A DNA stretch of 34,032 nucleotides from Lachnospiraceae bacterium (GTDB lineage Bacteria; Bacillota; Clostridia; Lachnospirales; Lachnospiraceae): NCBI GenBank assembly GCA_029338675.1, contig JAQYAV010000070.1, positions 1 to 34,032 on the forward strand, read 5' to 3'. Every line of letters starts with the position of its first letter. Positions within the stretch are counted from its first letter, which is position 1. This document shows positions 1 to 7,629 of this stretch, one piece after another. Below the pieces are notes generated by a model. The model was not told the DNA's origin and made no database searches. It saw only the letters and a program-made list of their open reading frames with translations. Both the position numbers and the translations under genes were made by a program.

Positions 1-441
1 GATCAGGTTGTTTGTTTTGTTAATTCTTCTTTATTACCTTTTTTAAGACCTAATCAACCAAAAGACAGCGAAGAAGTAATTTTATCAAAAACAATGATTA
101 ACAACTATGTCAAGAACAATATTATTGAAGCTCCTGTCAAGAAAAAATATGGCCGAATTCAGGTTGCCAAACTAATAGTAATATGCGTTTTAAAGCAAGT
201 TTATAGCATTAATGATATAAAATCATTAATCAAAATTAGCACAGAACACTTCGCCATTGAGCAGGCCTACAATAGTTTTTGCCATTTCTATCAAGAGGCC
301 CTTACAAGTACATTTGAGAAGAAAGAACATATTGATACTAACAAGGAATTAGACGACGATAGATATCTTCTTAAATCTGTTTTATTATCCTGCAGCTACA
401 AATCATATACTGAATATATTCTTAGCAAATTATCAGAATAA
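1..441 (+). CDS. DUF1836 domain protein, 5' end cut by window edge
   Basis: The reading frame is open from base 1 through to the TAA ending at 441, so this is the C-terminal ~146 residues of a longer gene. The visible protein reads DQVVCFVNSSLLPF, then SKTMINNYVKNNII, then KKKYGRIQVAKLIVICVLK. This is the pattern I associate with DUF1836 proteins of Firmicutes: a MerR-like winged-helix start, a 'TPTMVNNYVK' motif and a 'R..LA.LIVICILKQV' helix. The ATG at 94 falls inside the conserved TMINNYVK motif and has no ribosome binding site, so it is an internal Met and not the start. The function of the family is not established; a DNA-binding role is inferred from the fold. The gene stands alone on its strand and converges with purA. 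Confidence 0.8.
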   Translation, partial: DQVVCFVNSSLLPFLRPNQPKDSEEVILSKTMINNYVKNNIIEAPVKKKYGRIQVAKLIVICVLKQVYSINDIKSLIKISTEHFAIEQAYNSFCHFYQEALTSTFEKKEHIDTNKELDDDRYLLKSVLLSCSYKSYTEYILSKLSE

Positions 442-467
442 AGCTATTATTTTTAATATAAAAAGAT

Positions 468-540
468 AAAAAAACACTTAACATGCTTTGATATGTCCAT
501 TAAATCTAATCGACATATTATTTCATATTAAGTGTTTTTA
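468..540. terminator. two-way terminator between the DUF1836 gene and purA
   Basis: The outer stem AAAAACACTTAA (470-481) pairs with TTAAGTGTTTTT (528-539). Inside it is a second perfect stem, ATATGTC (491-497) with GACATAT (512-518). Read on the minus strand the outer stem is followed by seven Ts (from 468 region), and on the plus strand by a shorter T-rich run, so it suits the ends of both converging genes, purA better. The long nested loop is unusual for an intrinsic terminator. Confidence 0.55.
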
Positions 541-653
541 TTATATTATTTCATATTAAGAAATTTTGTTATATTATTTCATATTAAATGATTTTATTAT
601 ATTATTTTAAATGATTTTATTATATTATTTTAAATGATTACATTATATTATTC
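541..653. repeat. AT-rich tandem repeat, units of 28, 28, 23 and 23 bp
   Basis: Four consecutive units begin with TTATATTATT: 541-568, 569-596, 597-619 and 620-642. A partial fifth starts at 643 and runs over the purA stop codon at 654-656. The 23-bp units are the second 28-bp unit with the five bases TCATA removed. A related copy of the same core (CATATTATTTCATATTAA) lies at 514-531 inside the terminator. The whole block is almost pure A and T. No coding or regulatory role is visible; replication slippage is the simplest origin. Confidence 0.8.
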
Positions 654-1940
654 TTACTGATTAAATCCTCTATATATTATATCAGTTCTACTTGGACCAT
701 TTGAAATCATAGTAATAGGGAAACCAATTTGCTTCTCAATAAATTCAATATATTTTCTACAATTCTCTGGTAAATCCTCGTATTTCTTTATTCCTCTAAT
801 ATCCTGCTTCCATCCAGGTAAAACTTCAAGAACAGGTTTAGCCTTCTCAAGCTTACTAGTTGTAGGGAAATCAGTTGTTACAACACCGTCAATCTCATAA
901 CCTACACAAACAGGAATCTCATCTAAATAGCCAAGTACATCTAATACAGTAAATGCAACATCAGTTGTACCCTGAATTCTACAACCATATTTTGAAGCCA
1001 CACAGTCAAACCATCCCATACGTCTTGGTCTACCTGTTGTAGCACCATACTCTCCGCCATCACCGCCACGACGTCTTAATTCATCAGCTTCATCACCAAA
1101 TATCTCACTTACAAATGCACCTGCACCAACAGCACTTGAATATGCCTTAACAACAGTTACAATCTGCTTAATTTCATATGGAGGAATACCTGCGCCAATC
1201 GCTCCGTATGCAGCCAATGTAGAAGATGAAGTAACCATTGGATAAATACCATGATCAGGATCCTTAAGCGAACCTAACTGTCCTTCTAATAAGATATTCT
1301 TTCCCTCTTTAAGTGCATCCCAAAGGTATGCTGATACATCACATACATATGGTTCTATCATTTTCTTATACTCCATAAGAGTATTAAATATTTCATCAGC
1401 ATCAATAGGTGGCTTATGATATAAATGCTCTAATAAAATATTTTTTTGAACAATAACTCTTTGGATTTTTTCTTTAAGTGCTTCCTCATCAAATAACTCA
1501 CTTACCTGAAAACCAATCTTTGCATATTTATCTGAATAAAATGGAGCAATACCAGACTTAGTCGAACCAAATGATTTGCCTGCTAATCTTTCTTCTTCGT
1601 ACTCATCAAATAAAATATGATATGGCATAACCATCTGAGCTCTATCAGATACCAATATTTTAGGCATTGGAACATTCTTTTCAATAATTGAGTTAATCTC
1701 CTTAAATAATACAGGAATATTAAGTGCAACTCCATTACCAATAATACTAGTTGTGTGGTTATAAAATACACCTGAAGGAAGTGTATGTAATGCAAACTTA
1801 CCATAGTCATTTACTATTGTATGACCTGCATTTGCTCCTCCTTGGAATCTTACAATAATATCTGCCTTTTCTGAAAGCATGTCTGTAATTTTTCCTTTAC
1901 CTTCATCGCCCCAATTTGCGCCAACTACTGCTTTTACCAT
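654..1940 (-). CDS. purA: adenylosuccinate synthetase
   Basis: Makes adenylosuccinate from IMP, aspartate and GTP, the first committed step to AMP, in the cytoplasm. The 428-residue protein starts MVKAVVGANWGDEGKGK, carrying the GDEGKGK phosphate loop at residues 11-17, then FQGGANAGHTIV with the catalytic His, and near the end GATTGRPRRMGWFD, all hallmarks of PurA. Length is normal for the family. An upstream in-frame ATG at 1958 would add six residues, but GGAGG sits about 8 bases before the ATG at 1940, which decides the start. The partner enzyme purB lies two genes upstream on the same strand with a LysR gene between. A promoter can be seen in the 155-base gap after lysR, so purA can be transcribed on its own. 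Confidence 0.96.
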   Translation of the reverse strand: MVKAVVGANWGDEGKGKITDMLSEKADIIVRFQGGANAGHTIVNDYGKFALHTLPSGVFYNHTTSIIGNGVALNIPVLFKEINSIIEKNVPMPKILVSDRAQMVMPYHILFDEYEEERLAGKSFGSTKSGIAPFYSDKYAKIGFQVSELFDEEALKEKIQRVIVQKNILLEHLYHKPPIDADEIFNTLMEYKKMIEPYVCDVSAYLWDALKEGKNILLEGQLGSLKDPDHGIYPMVTSSSTLAAYGAIGAGIPPYEIKQIVTVVKAYSSAVGAGAFVSEIFGDEADELRRRGGDGGEYGATTGRPRRMGWFDCVASKYGCRIQGTTDVAFTVLDVLGYLDEIPVCVGYEIDGVVTTDFPTTSKLEKAKPVLEVLPGWKQDIRGIKKYEDLPENCRKYIEFIEKQIGFPITMISNGPSRTDIIYRGFNQ

Positions 1941-2020
1941 TGTCTGACCTCCATCCATTACGTACCATTAATACATAATAATTTATTCTAGTATACACTG
2001 TTAGTATCACCAATAAAATA

Positions 2021-2049
2021 AGTATACATCAAAACATGTTATAAGTAAA
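2021..2049 (-). promoter_or_regulatory. candidate sigma-A promoter of purA
   Basis: On the minus strand TTTACT (2049-2044) is followed after 17 bases by TATACT (2026-2021). Transcription would begin near 2014, about 75 bases before the purA start. A second TATACT-like box lies closer to the gene (around 1990-1995) but without a well spaced -35. No riboswitch was recognised in the leader. Confidence 0.5.
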
Positions 2050-2095
2050 TTCAATAATAATTATATTTATTATAATTTTTACTTATGTCAAATAT

Positions 2096-2977
2096 TTATT
2101 TCAGTAACTCTAACATTGCCTCAGCTGCTCTAGAAAGTGGCATTCTATTATCAGTTATTACACATATTTCTCGTTCAGGGATTTCTTCTTCAAAATTAAG
2201 CTTAAATAACCGACCCGCTCTTATTTCTTCTTTTGCAAAATCTTCAACAACGCATCCAATTCCCATATTTCTTACTGCAAACTGTACTACAATAGAGCTT
2301 GTAGCAAGTTCAAACTCAGGATTGATCATTACCGATTTCTTTGATAAAAAATTATCTATATATTTCCTAGTACTAGTGTTTTCTTCTAAACATATTAATG
2401 GAAATTCAGAGAGCTTATCATAACATAATGTCTCGTTACGAAGATCACTAAATCTTTCTCCAGCCACAAAAATGTCCCTAATTATTCTTCCCTTATACAC
2501 TCTTATTCTAGAATCCTCAATAAACGGAGTACTAACTACACCAAAGTCAATTTTCCCTTCTAATAAACGTTCAATTGTACTAGGAGTAGGTGCATTAGTT
2601 ACATTAACCTTAATTCTAGGATATATACTATGATATTGCTCTAAATACGGAAGCAAATAAAACTGCAACGTCATATCAGATGCACCAATTCTTATTTCTC
2701 CACTTTCAATATCGAGCATTTCCTTAACCTTTTGTTCTCCTTGAATAATTTGTTCATATCCTCTACTTATATAATAAAAAAGTGCTTCTCCTTCTGCAGT
2801 AAGGGTCATTCCCTTAGAATTTCTTTGGAATAAAATAACACCTAATCCTTCTTCTAGTTGTTTTACTCCCTGACTTACTGCTGGTTGTGAAATGCACAAC
2901 TCTTTAGCAGCAACTGTTACACTTCCATATTTTGACACAAAATAAAATATCTTATAGTACTCCAAATTAATGTTCAT
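2096..2977 (-). CDS. LysR-family transcriptional regulator
   Basis: A 293-residue protein with the LysR plan. It has an N-terminal winged helix-turn-helix (about residues 1-60: YYKIFYFVSKYGSVTVAAKEL, then SQPAVSQGVKQLEEGLG and FQRNSKGMTLTAEGE), a linker helix, and a C-terminal effector-binding domain (from about residue 90: EIRIGASDMTLQFYLLPYL). Length is normal. The ATG at 2977 is chosen because GGGAGGAG lies about 9 bases before it; a TTG at 2995 is in frame but has no such site. It lies between purB and purA on the same strand, downstream of a hairpin that ends purB. The effector is unknown; control of purine genes is an inference from position only. Confidence 0.93.
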   Translation of the reverse strand: MNINLEYYKIFYFVSKYGSVTVAAKELCISQPAVSQGVKQLEEGLGVILFQRNSKGMTLTAEGEALFYYISRGYEQIIQGEQKVKEMLDIESGEIRIGASDMTLQFYLLPYLEQYHSIYPRIKVNVTNAPTPSTIERLLEGKIDFGVVSTPFIEDSRIRVYKGRIIRDIFVAGERFSDLRNETLCYDKLSEFPLICLEENTSTRKYIDNFLSKKSVMINPEFELATSSIVVQFAVRNMGIGCVVEDFAKEEIRAGRLFKLNFEEEIPEREICVITDNRMPLSRAAEAMLELLK

Positions 2978-2999
2978 AGAAGAAACTCCTCCCAATTAA

Positions 3000-3035
3000 A
3001 TAAATAACCCTGGGATTGTACAATCTCAGGGTTAT
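3000..3035 (-). terminator. terminator of purB
   Basis: The stem ATAACCCTGGGATTG (3004-3018) pairs with CAATCTCAGGGTTAT (3021-3035), nearly perfect over 15 positions with one G-T pair. On the minus strand it is followed by TTATTTATTTAA. It lies 17 bases after the purB stop and just before the LysR ribosome binding site, so LysR may depend on read-through. Confidence 0.7.
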
Positions 3036-3051
3036 CAAAATACTTATTCTT

Positions 3052-4503
3052 TTATACGTTAATCTCTGCTTTAACACCAAGGATATCCTTATTTGCCTCA
3101 AGTATTGGATTAACAACCTCTGTCAAGAATTCTTCAGTTTGTTCTGGTGCACGACCTACAAAGTTCTTTGGTTCAAGAATAGAAACAATTTCTTCTTTAG
3201 TCATTCCAAATGCTGAATCATTTGCAATAAGATCTACAAGGTTATTCTCATTTCCATATTTCTTAACCTGTTCTCCAGCCATCATAGAATATTCACGAAT
3301 CTTTTCATGTAATTCCTGTCTATTTCCGCCTCTCTTAACAGCATCCATCATAATATTCTCAGTTGCCATAAATGGAATCTCTTTCATGAATCTTTGATAT
3401 ATTACCTTGTCATATACAACAAGACCATCTACTACGTTAAGATACAAATCTAAAATACCATCAAGTGCAAGAAATGCTTCTGGAACAGATATTCTCTTAT
3501 TAGCCGAATCATCTAAAGTTCTCTCAAACCACTGTGTTGCCGCTGTTATTGCTGGGTTAAGTGAATCCACCATAACATAATTAGCAAGTGAAGCAATTCT
3601 TTCACTTCTCATTGGGTTTCTCTTATATGCCATTGCAGATGAACCAATCTGATTCTTCTCGAATGGTTCCTCAATTTCCTTTAAGTGCTGTAATAATCTT
3701 ATATCATTAGAGAACTTATGAGCACTCATTGCAATTCCTGATAAAACATTAAGTACTCTAGCATCAACCTTACGTGAATAAGTCTGACCAGAAACTGGAT
3801 AACATGCTGAAAATCCCATTTTCTTAGCAATAATACCATCAATCTTTTTGATTGTTTCATGATCACCGTTAAAAAGCTCTAAGAAGCTTGCCTGAGTTCC
3901 AGTTGTTCCCTTTGAACCAAGTAACTTCTGCTGTTCAATCATATAATCAATATCTGATAAATCTAACAACAATTCCTGCATCCAAAGTGTTGCACGCTTG
4001 CCAACTGTTGTTGGCTGTGCAGGCTGGAAATGTGTAAAAGCAAGTGTTGGAAGATTTTTGTACTTATCTGCAAATTTAGCTAATTCATCAATTACATTCA
4101 CCAGCTTAGTTCTAACAAGCTTAAGCGCTTCTGTCATAACAATAACATCTGTATTATCACCAACATAACAACTTGTTGCGCCTAAATGAATAATCCCTGC
4201 TGCCTTTGGGCACTGCTGACCATAAGCATATACATGACTCATAACATCATGACGTACAAGCTTTTCTCTTTCCTTTGCCACCTCATAATTTATATCATCA
4301 ACATGAGATTTAAGTTCTTCAATCTGCTCATCAGTAATTCTTGGATTACCATCTGCATCCTTAAGTCCTAATTCTTTTTCAGTTTCTGCTAATGCAATCC
4401 ATAATCTTCTCCAAGTTCTAAATTTCATATCTGGAGAGAATATATACTGCATCTCCTTACTAGCATATCTTTCTGACAATGGGCTTACATACTTATCACT
4501 CAT
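3052..4503 (-). CDS. purB: adenylosuccinate lyase
   Basis: Acts twice in purine synthesis: it cleaves SAICAR to AICAR and adenylosuccinate to AMP, releasing fumarate each time. The 483-residue protein belongs to the fumarase/aspartase superfamily. Visible marks are RHDVMSHVYAYGQQCP and HLGATSCYVGDNTD in the N-terminal third, LAFTHFQPAQPTTVGKR in the middle, and the superfamily signature GSSAMAYKRNPMRSE on the mobile catalytic loop. Length is at the longer end of the family, as usual in clostridia. The ATG at 4503 has GGAG about 8 bases before it. It has its own strong promoter and ends in a hairpin before lysR. Confidence 0.96.
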   Translation of the reverse strand: MSDKYVSPLSERYASKEMQYIFSPDMKFRTWRRLWIALAETEKELGLKDADGNPRITDEQIEELKSHVDDINYEVAKEREKLVRHDVMSHVYAYGQQCPKAAGIIHLGATSCYVGDNTDVIVMTEALKLVRTKLVNVIDELAKFADKYKNLPTLAFTHFQPAQPTTVGKRATLWMQELLLDLSDIDYMIEQQKLLGSKGTTGTQASFLELFNGDHETIKKIDGIIAKKMGFSACYPVSGQTYSRKVDARVLNVLSGIAMSAHKFSNDIRLLQHLKEIEEPFEKNQIGSSAMAYKRNPMRSERIASLANYVMVDSLNPAITAATQWFERTLDDSANKRISVPEAFLALDGILDLYLNVVDGLVVYDKVIYQRFMKEIPFMATENIMMDAVKRGGNRQELHEKIREYSMMAGEQVKKYGNENNLVDLIANDSAFGMTKEEIVSILEPKNFVGRAPEQTEEFLTEVVNPILEANKDILGVKAEINV

Positions 4504-4552
4504 TATATATCTCCTTTACATTTGTACTACAATTTAATAACACAACATATAA

Positions 4553-4581
4553 ATTATGACGCACTTACAATAAACTGTCAA
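4553..4581 (-). promoter_or_regulatory. sigma-A promoter of purB
   Basis: On the minus strand a perfect TTGACA (4581-4576) is followed after 17 bases by CATAAT (4558-4553). The start point would be near 4546, giving a leader of about 43 bases before purB. Confidence 0.75.
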
Positions 4582-4640
4582 ATGATTTATTTATTATCTA
4601 CATTTTGTATAGCAATATCCTATTTTTTTTGATATAATTA

Positions 4641-4669
4641 TTGAAAATGGATACAAAATATATTATATT
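4641..4669 (+). promoter_or_regulatory. candidate promoter of the PilZ gene
   Basis: TTGAAA (4641-4646), a 17-base spacer and TATATT (4664-4669). Transcription would begin near 4676, leaving a leader of about 100 bases that holds the hairpin at 4716-4748. The surrounding DNA is very AT-rich, so chance matches are likely. Confidence 0.4.
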
Positions 4670-4715
4670 ACCATAATTATATATTACAAAAATAATATTA
4701 ATATGTTAGACTATG

Positions 4716-4748
4716 ATTATCGTATAACTCTTGTGGCTATATGATAAT
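4716..4748 (+). promoter_or_regulatory. leader hairpin before the PilZ gene
   Basis: ATTATCGTATA (4716-4726) pairs with TATATGATAAT (4738-4748) over 11 positions around an 11-base loop. The single non-Watson-Crick position is G-U when read as plus-strand RNA but would be C-A on the other strand, which favours a structure in the plus-strand transcript. It ends 20 bases before the GGGAGG ribosome binding site. It could equally be a DNA operator. Confidence 0.4.
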
Positions 4749-4778
4749 AATATGCTACTATATTAGCGGGAGGTTCTT

Positions 4779-5123
4779 ATGGAAGAAAAAAGAAGGTATA
4801 AGAGATTACCAATTAAGCTTAAGCTCGAAGTATCAAGTTTATTCAGACAAGATGGTCATACTCTCGATACATTTGATACAGAGATTGAAGTATTTGATAT
4901 TTCTAAAGCTGGAATAGGTTTTATGTCTGAAACAGAGATGCCAATTGGCTATTATTTTAATGCTACAATCGAATTTGAGAATACAGACGAAATTATTCTT
5001 GCTGTAGTTAAGATTCTATATAAAGCTCCTATTGGAGAATATGGTTATAGATATGGCTGTGAATTTATTGGACTTCCATCAATGTATTATCATTTATTTG
5101 ATGAATATGCTAACACACTTTAA
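4779..5123 (+). CDS. PilZ-domain protein, probable cyclic-di-GMP receptor
   Basis: A 114-residue, single-domain cytoplasmic protein. It has both parts of the PilZ ligand-binding signature: the arginine pair in EEKRRYKRLPI near the N-terminus and the D-x-S-x-x-G motif in FDISKAGIGF at about residues 40-49. The rest is a beta-barrel pattern ending in GYRYGCEFIGL, typical of PilZ. Such proteins bind cyclic di-GMP and pass the signal to a partner, often controlling motility or surface polysaccharide. The ATG follows GGGAGG by about 6 bases. The gene is alone on the plus strand between purB and the polysaccharide operon, so its target cannot be read from an operon partner. Confidence 0.88.
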   Translation: MEEKRRYKRLPIKLKLEVSSLFRQDGHTLDTFDTEIEVFDISKAGIGFMSETEMPIGYYFNATIEFENTDEIILAVVKILYKAPIGEYGYRYGCEFIGLPSMYYHLFDEYANTL

Positions 5124-5277
5124 GAATTTTATAAATGATTAGATATTAATAAAATTTTACTAGATGCTTTATAATCAGATTTAATAATGCATTATGATTT
5201 AGCTATATCTTTTATTGATTATTTTCATAATTTATATATTGTTATTGATAAATTAAACGCACTTAATTATCTTTATC

Positions 5278-5312
5278 AAAAAAAGAAGACTATACTATTG
5301 TCTTCTTTTTTT
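5278..5312. terminator. two-way terminator between PilZ gene and rfbD
   Basis: AAAAAAAGAAGAC (5278-5290) pairs with GTCTTCTTTTTTT (5300-5312) around a 9-base loop. It has a T run on each strand, so it can end both the PilZ transcript and the glmM-rfbD operon. The 150 bases before it, after the PilZ stop, hold nothing else that I recognise. Confidence 0.85.
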
Positions 5313-5316
5313 GTAT

Positions 5317-6162
5317 TTATAATGTATTTTCATCAATATATTCTTTTAAAGCCTCTTCCCAATCCTTAAACATATAATTAGTAGTAAGCTTAAGCATATA
5401 ATTATCTAACACTGAATATGCAGGTCGTTTTGCTGGTGTTGGATACTCTTTTGTTGTAAGACGTTTAACCTTAGTATTCATCCCCATTAATTCAAAAATC
5501 TTTTCAGCGAAATCAGCCCATGAACAGCTTCCTTCACATGTACCATGGAATAATCCATAGTTATCAGTAGGCTCAATAGCATGTATCATCTTTGCTAATT
5601 CTTTTGCGCTTGTTGGTGAACCATATTGGTCGGCAACAACACCAATCTCATCTCTCTCTCTTCCAAGCTTTATCATTGTCTTAGCAAAATTATTTCCATC
5701 GCCATATAGCCAAGCTGTTCTTACAATAAAATATTTGTCAGAAAACTGCTTAACAAATCGTTCCCCTTCAAGTTTAGTTTTTCCGTATGCACCAAGAGGA
5801 GCCACATCATCAAATTCAACATATGGTTTAGTATTTGTTCCATCAAAAACATAATCCGTAGAAACATGTATCATCTTTGCACCTACAGACTTAGCTGCAA
5901 TACTAAGATTTCTTGGTCCAATAGCATTAATCTTGTACGCTAAATCCCATTCTGACTCACATTTATTAACGTTAGTATGTGCTGCACAATTAATTATTAC
6001 ATCTGGCTTTTTAGCAGAAACAAAATCCATAACAGCTTCAACATTTGTTATATCTAACTCTGCAACATCTGTGTTAATCAATTCAACATCATCACTTTTA
6101 TATTCTTCATTGATTGCTCTGCCCAATTGACCATTACAACCTGTTACTAATATTTTTTTCAA
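5317..6162 (-). CDS. rfbD: dTDP-4-dehydrorhamnose reductase
   Basis: Last step of dTDP-L-rhamnose synthesis, feeding surface polysaccharide. The 281-residue short-chain dehydrogenase has the Rossmann motif KKILVTGCNGQLGRAI at the N-terminus, INCAAHTNVNKCE, the catalytic YxxxK as YGKTK, and VRTAWLYG, the usual RfbD run. The start is a TTG at 6162: AGGAGGG lies 6 bases before it, and the protein then begins (M)KKILVTG as the family does. A longer in-frame reading from 6210 would put 16 residues before the ribosome binding site region and is rejected. It follows the sugar transferase by 63 bases and is the last gene before a terminator. No other rml genes are in the window. Confidence 0.92.
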   Translation of the reverse strand: MKKILVTGCNGQLGRAINEEYKSDDVELINTDVAELDITNVEAVMDFVSAKKPDVIINCAAHTNVNKCESEWDLAYKINAIGPRNLSIAAKSVGAKMIHVSTDYVFDGTNTKPYVEFDDVAPLGAYGKTKLEGERFVKQFSDKYFIVRTAWLYGDGNNFAKTMIKLGRERDEIGVVADQYGSPTSAKELAKMIHAIEPTDNYGLFHGTCEGSCSWADFAEKIFELMGMNTKVKRLTTKEYPTPAKRPAYSVLDNYMLKLTTNYMFKDWEEALKEYIDENTL

Positions 6163-6225
6163 AATATTCCCTCCTAACTCATAAAACAAAATGGTTAAAA
6201 CTATATTCAACTCAAAAATAAAGCT

Positions 6226-7614
6226 CTACTTGCTCTCCTCATTAGATTTGTTATACTCAACAAATGTAAGCTCTCCTTCTTTTTTGAAAGCTTCCGTGCT
6301 ATCCTTCTTAAACAAAATAATAAGTGTTTGAAAAAGTAATTTTATATCAAGCCAAAAACTATACTCTTCAATATACATCAAATCAAGTATAAGCTTATCC
6401 TTTGGAGAGGTATTATATTTTCCAGCAATTTGAGCATATCCAGTAATGCCAGCTTTAACTCTTAATCGATACTCAAACTCAGGTAAAACTGAAGTATAAT
6501 TAAATATATTAGCAAGCATCTCTGGTCTAGGACCTACGACGCTCATGTCTCCTTTTAATACGTTGTAAAACTGAGGTATTTCATCAATCCTATATTTTCT
6601 TAAAATCTTTCCAACCTTAGTTACACGATCATCATTCTCAACTACAGAATAATTTTCAACATCCTCCTTCATTGTACGAAGCTTATATACAGAAAATATT
6701 CTTCCGCCTCTTGTTGCTCTGTTTTGCTTAAATATTACCTTGCCACCATCTTCAAGCTTAATACATATAACTGCAATCAAGAATAATGGTGAACAAAGAA
6801 TAAGTGCAATAATAGAAATAACAATATCCATAGCTCGTTTTACAATTTTTTGCTCTAAAGTTAATCCCTTAGAAAAATTACCAAACATTGACACATCATC
6901 TAAAATTATATGTCTCGAATTTCTCTCAATAACATCATGCATATCAGGATTAAAATATACATTCTTCATATTTTGATAACAATATTCAACAATTTCTGTT
7001 CTCTCTTTTACAGGTACATCATATACAAATACTGTATCAAATTCAGCAATATACTGTCTTAATTTTTCATCACGATAGTCAGCAACCTTTGTTACCTTAT
7101 ACTGTAATTTATATTTAAGTACACCTCTAATAATCTCATTTAAACTCTGCTGTGACGAAGTAATTACAATACAGTTTTCTGGATCATATATCTTAAAATA
7201 TATTGCATTACCACAGTAAGAATAAACAAGAATCACTATAAACTGCAAAGCAAAAATTACAATCATTAAATGAGGTTGTTCTAACATAAACGTTGGATTT
7301 TTCTTTTCATTTGTGTTCATCAACGATAACATAAACAAAGAAATGATATCTGTAAATGCAGTTGAAAGAACCATTGAATATATTATTGGTTTAGTCTTTC
7401 TTTTGCCGATATCAAATCTACCGTATATATTAGAAAACATATAATTCATTGTAACGTAAGTTGCAATTGTTACACCTGACGTTCTCGATAAATTAAGAAG
7501 CCACCAGTTAGACTTTGCGTATATCCCATAAAAAAGCCAAAATAAAATAATATATAAAGTTGACTTCGTAAGAAATACAAGTGTAGCTTCTAATTTTCTA
7601 AGTTTAATCTTCAT
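6226..7614 (-). CDS. polyprenyl-phosphate sugar-1-phosphate transferase (polysaccharide priming)
   Basis: A 462-residue membrane enzyme that loads the first sugar phosphate on undecaprenyl phosphate for exopolysaccharide or capsule assembly. The N-terminal half has several membrane spans (about residues 10-150) and a nucleotide-binding-like middle domain. The C-terminal bacterial sugar-transferase domain begins near residue 260 with KRAMDIVISIIALI, a membrane helix, followed by FKQNRATRGGRIFSVYKLRTM, DEIPQFYNVLKGDMSVVGPRPE and GITGYAQIAGKYNTS, the family's catalytic motifs. The ATG at 7614 is preferred over a TTG at 7620 because AAAGG is better spaced. It starts 15 bases after the glmM stop, so the two are one transcript. 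The sugar transferred cannot be told from sequence. Confidence 0.92.
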   Translation of the reverse strand: MKIKLRKLEATLVFLTKSTLYIILFWLFYGIYAKSNWWLLNLSRTSGVTIATYVTMNYMFSNIYGRFDIGKRKTKPIIYSMVLSTAFTDIISLFMLSLMNTNEKKNPTFMLEQPHLMIVIFALQFIVILVYSYCGNAIYFKIYDPENCIVITSSQQSLNEIIRGVLKYKLQYKVTKVADYRDEKLRQYIAEFDTVFVYDVPVKERTEIVEYCYQNMKNVYFNPDMHDVIERNSRHIILDDVSMFGNFSKGLTLEQKIVKRAMDIVISIIALILCSPLFLIAVICIKLEDGGKVIFKQNRATRGGRIFSVYKLRTMKEDVENYSVVENDDRVTKVGKILRKYRIDEIPQFYNVLKGDMSVVGPRPEMLANIFNYTSVLPEFEYRLRVKAGITGYAQIAGKYNTSPKDKLILDLMYIEEYSFWLDIKLLFQTLIILFKKDSTEAFKKEGELTFVEYNKSNEESK

Positions 7615-7629
7615 AATCAACCTTTAATG

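Noticed and set aside
94-441. DUF1836 gene starting at the ATG at 94
   Set aside because: The frame is open to base 1, the ATG lies inside a conserved motif, and no ribosome binding site precedes it.
4670-4778. Cyclic-di-GMP riboswitch before the PilZ gene
   Set aside because: None of the conserved c-di-GMP-I or -II aptamer segments is visible; only a simple hairpin.
5187-5369. Plus-strand open frame of 60 codons after the PilZ gene
   Set aside because: It runs across the two-way terminator and into rfbD; no ribosome binding site.
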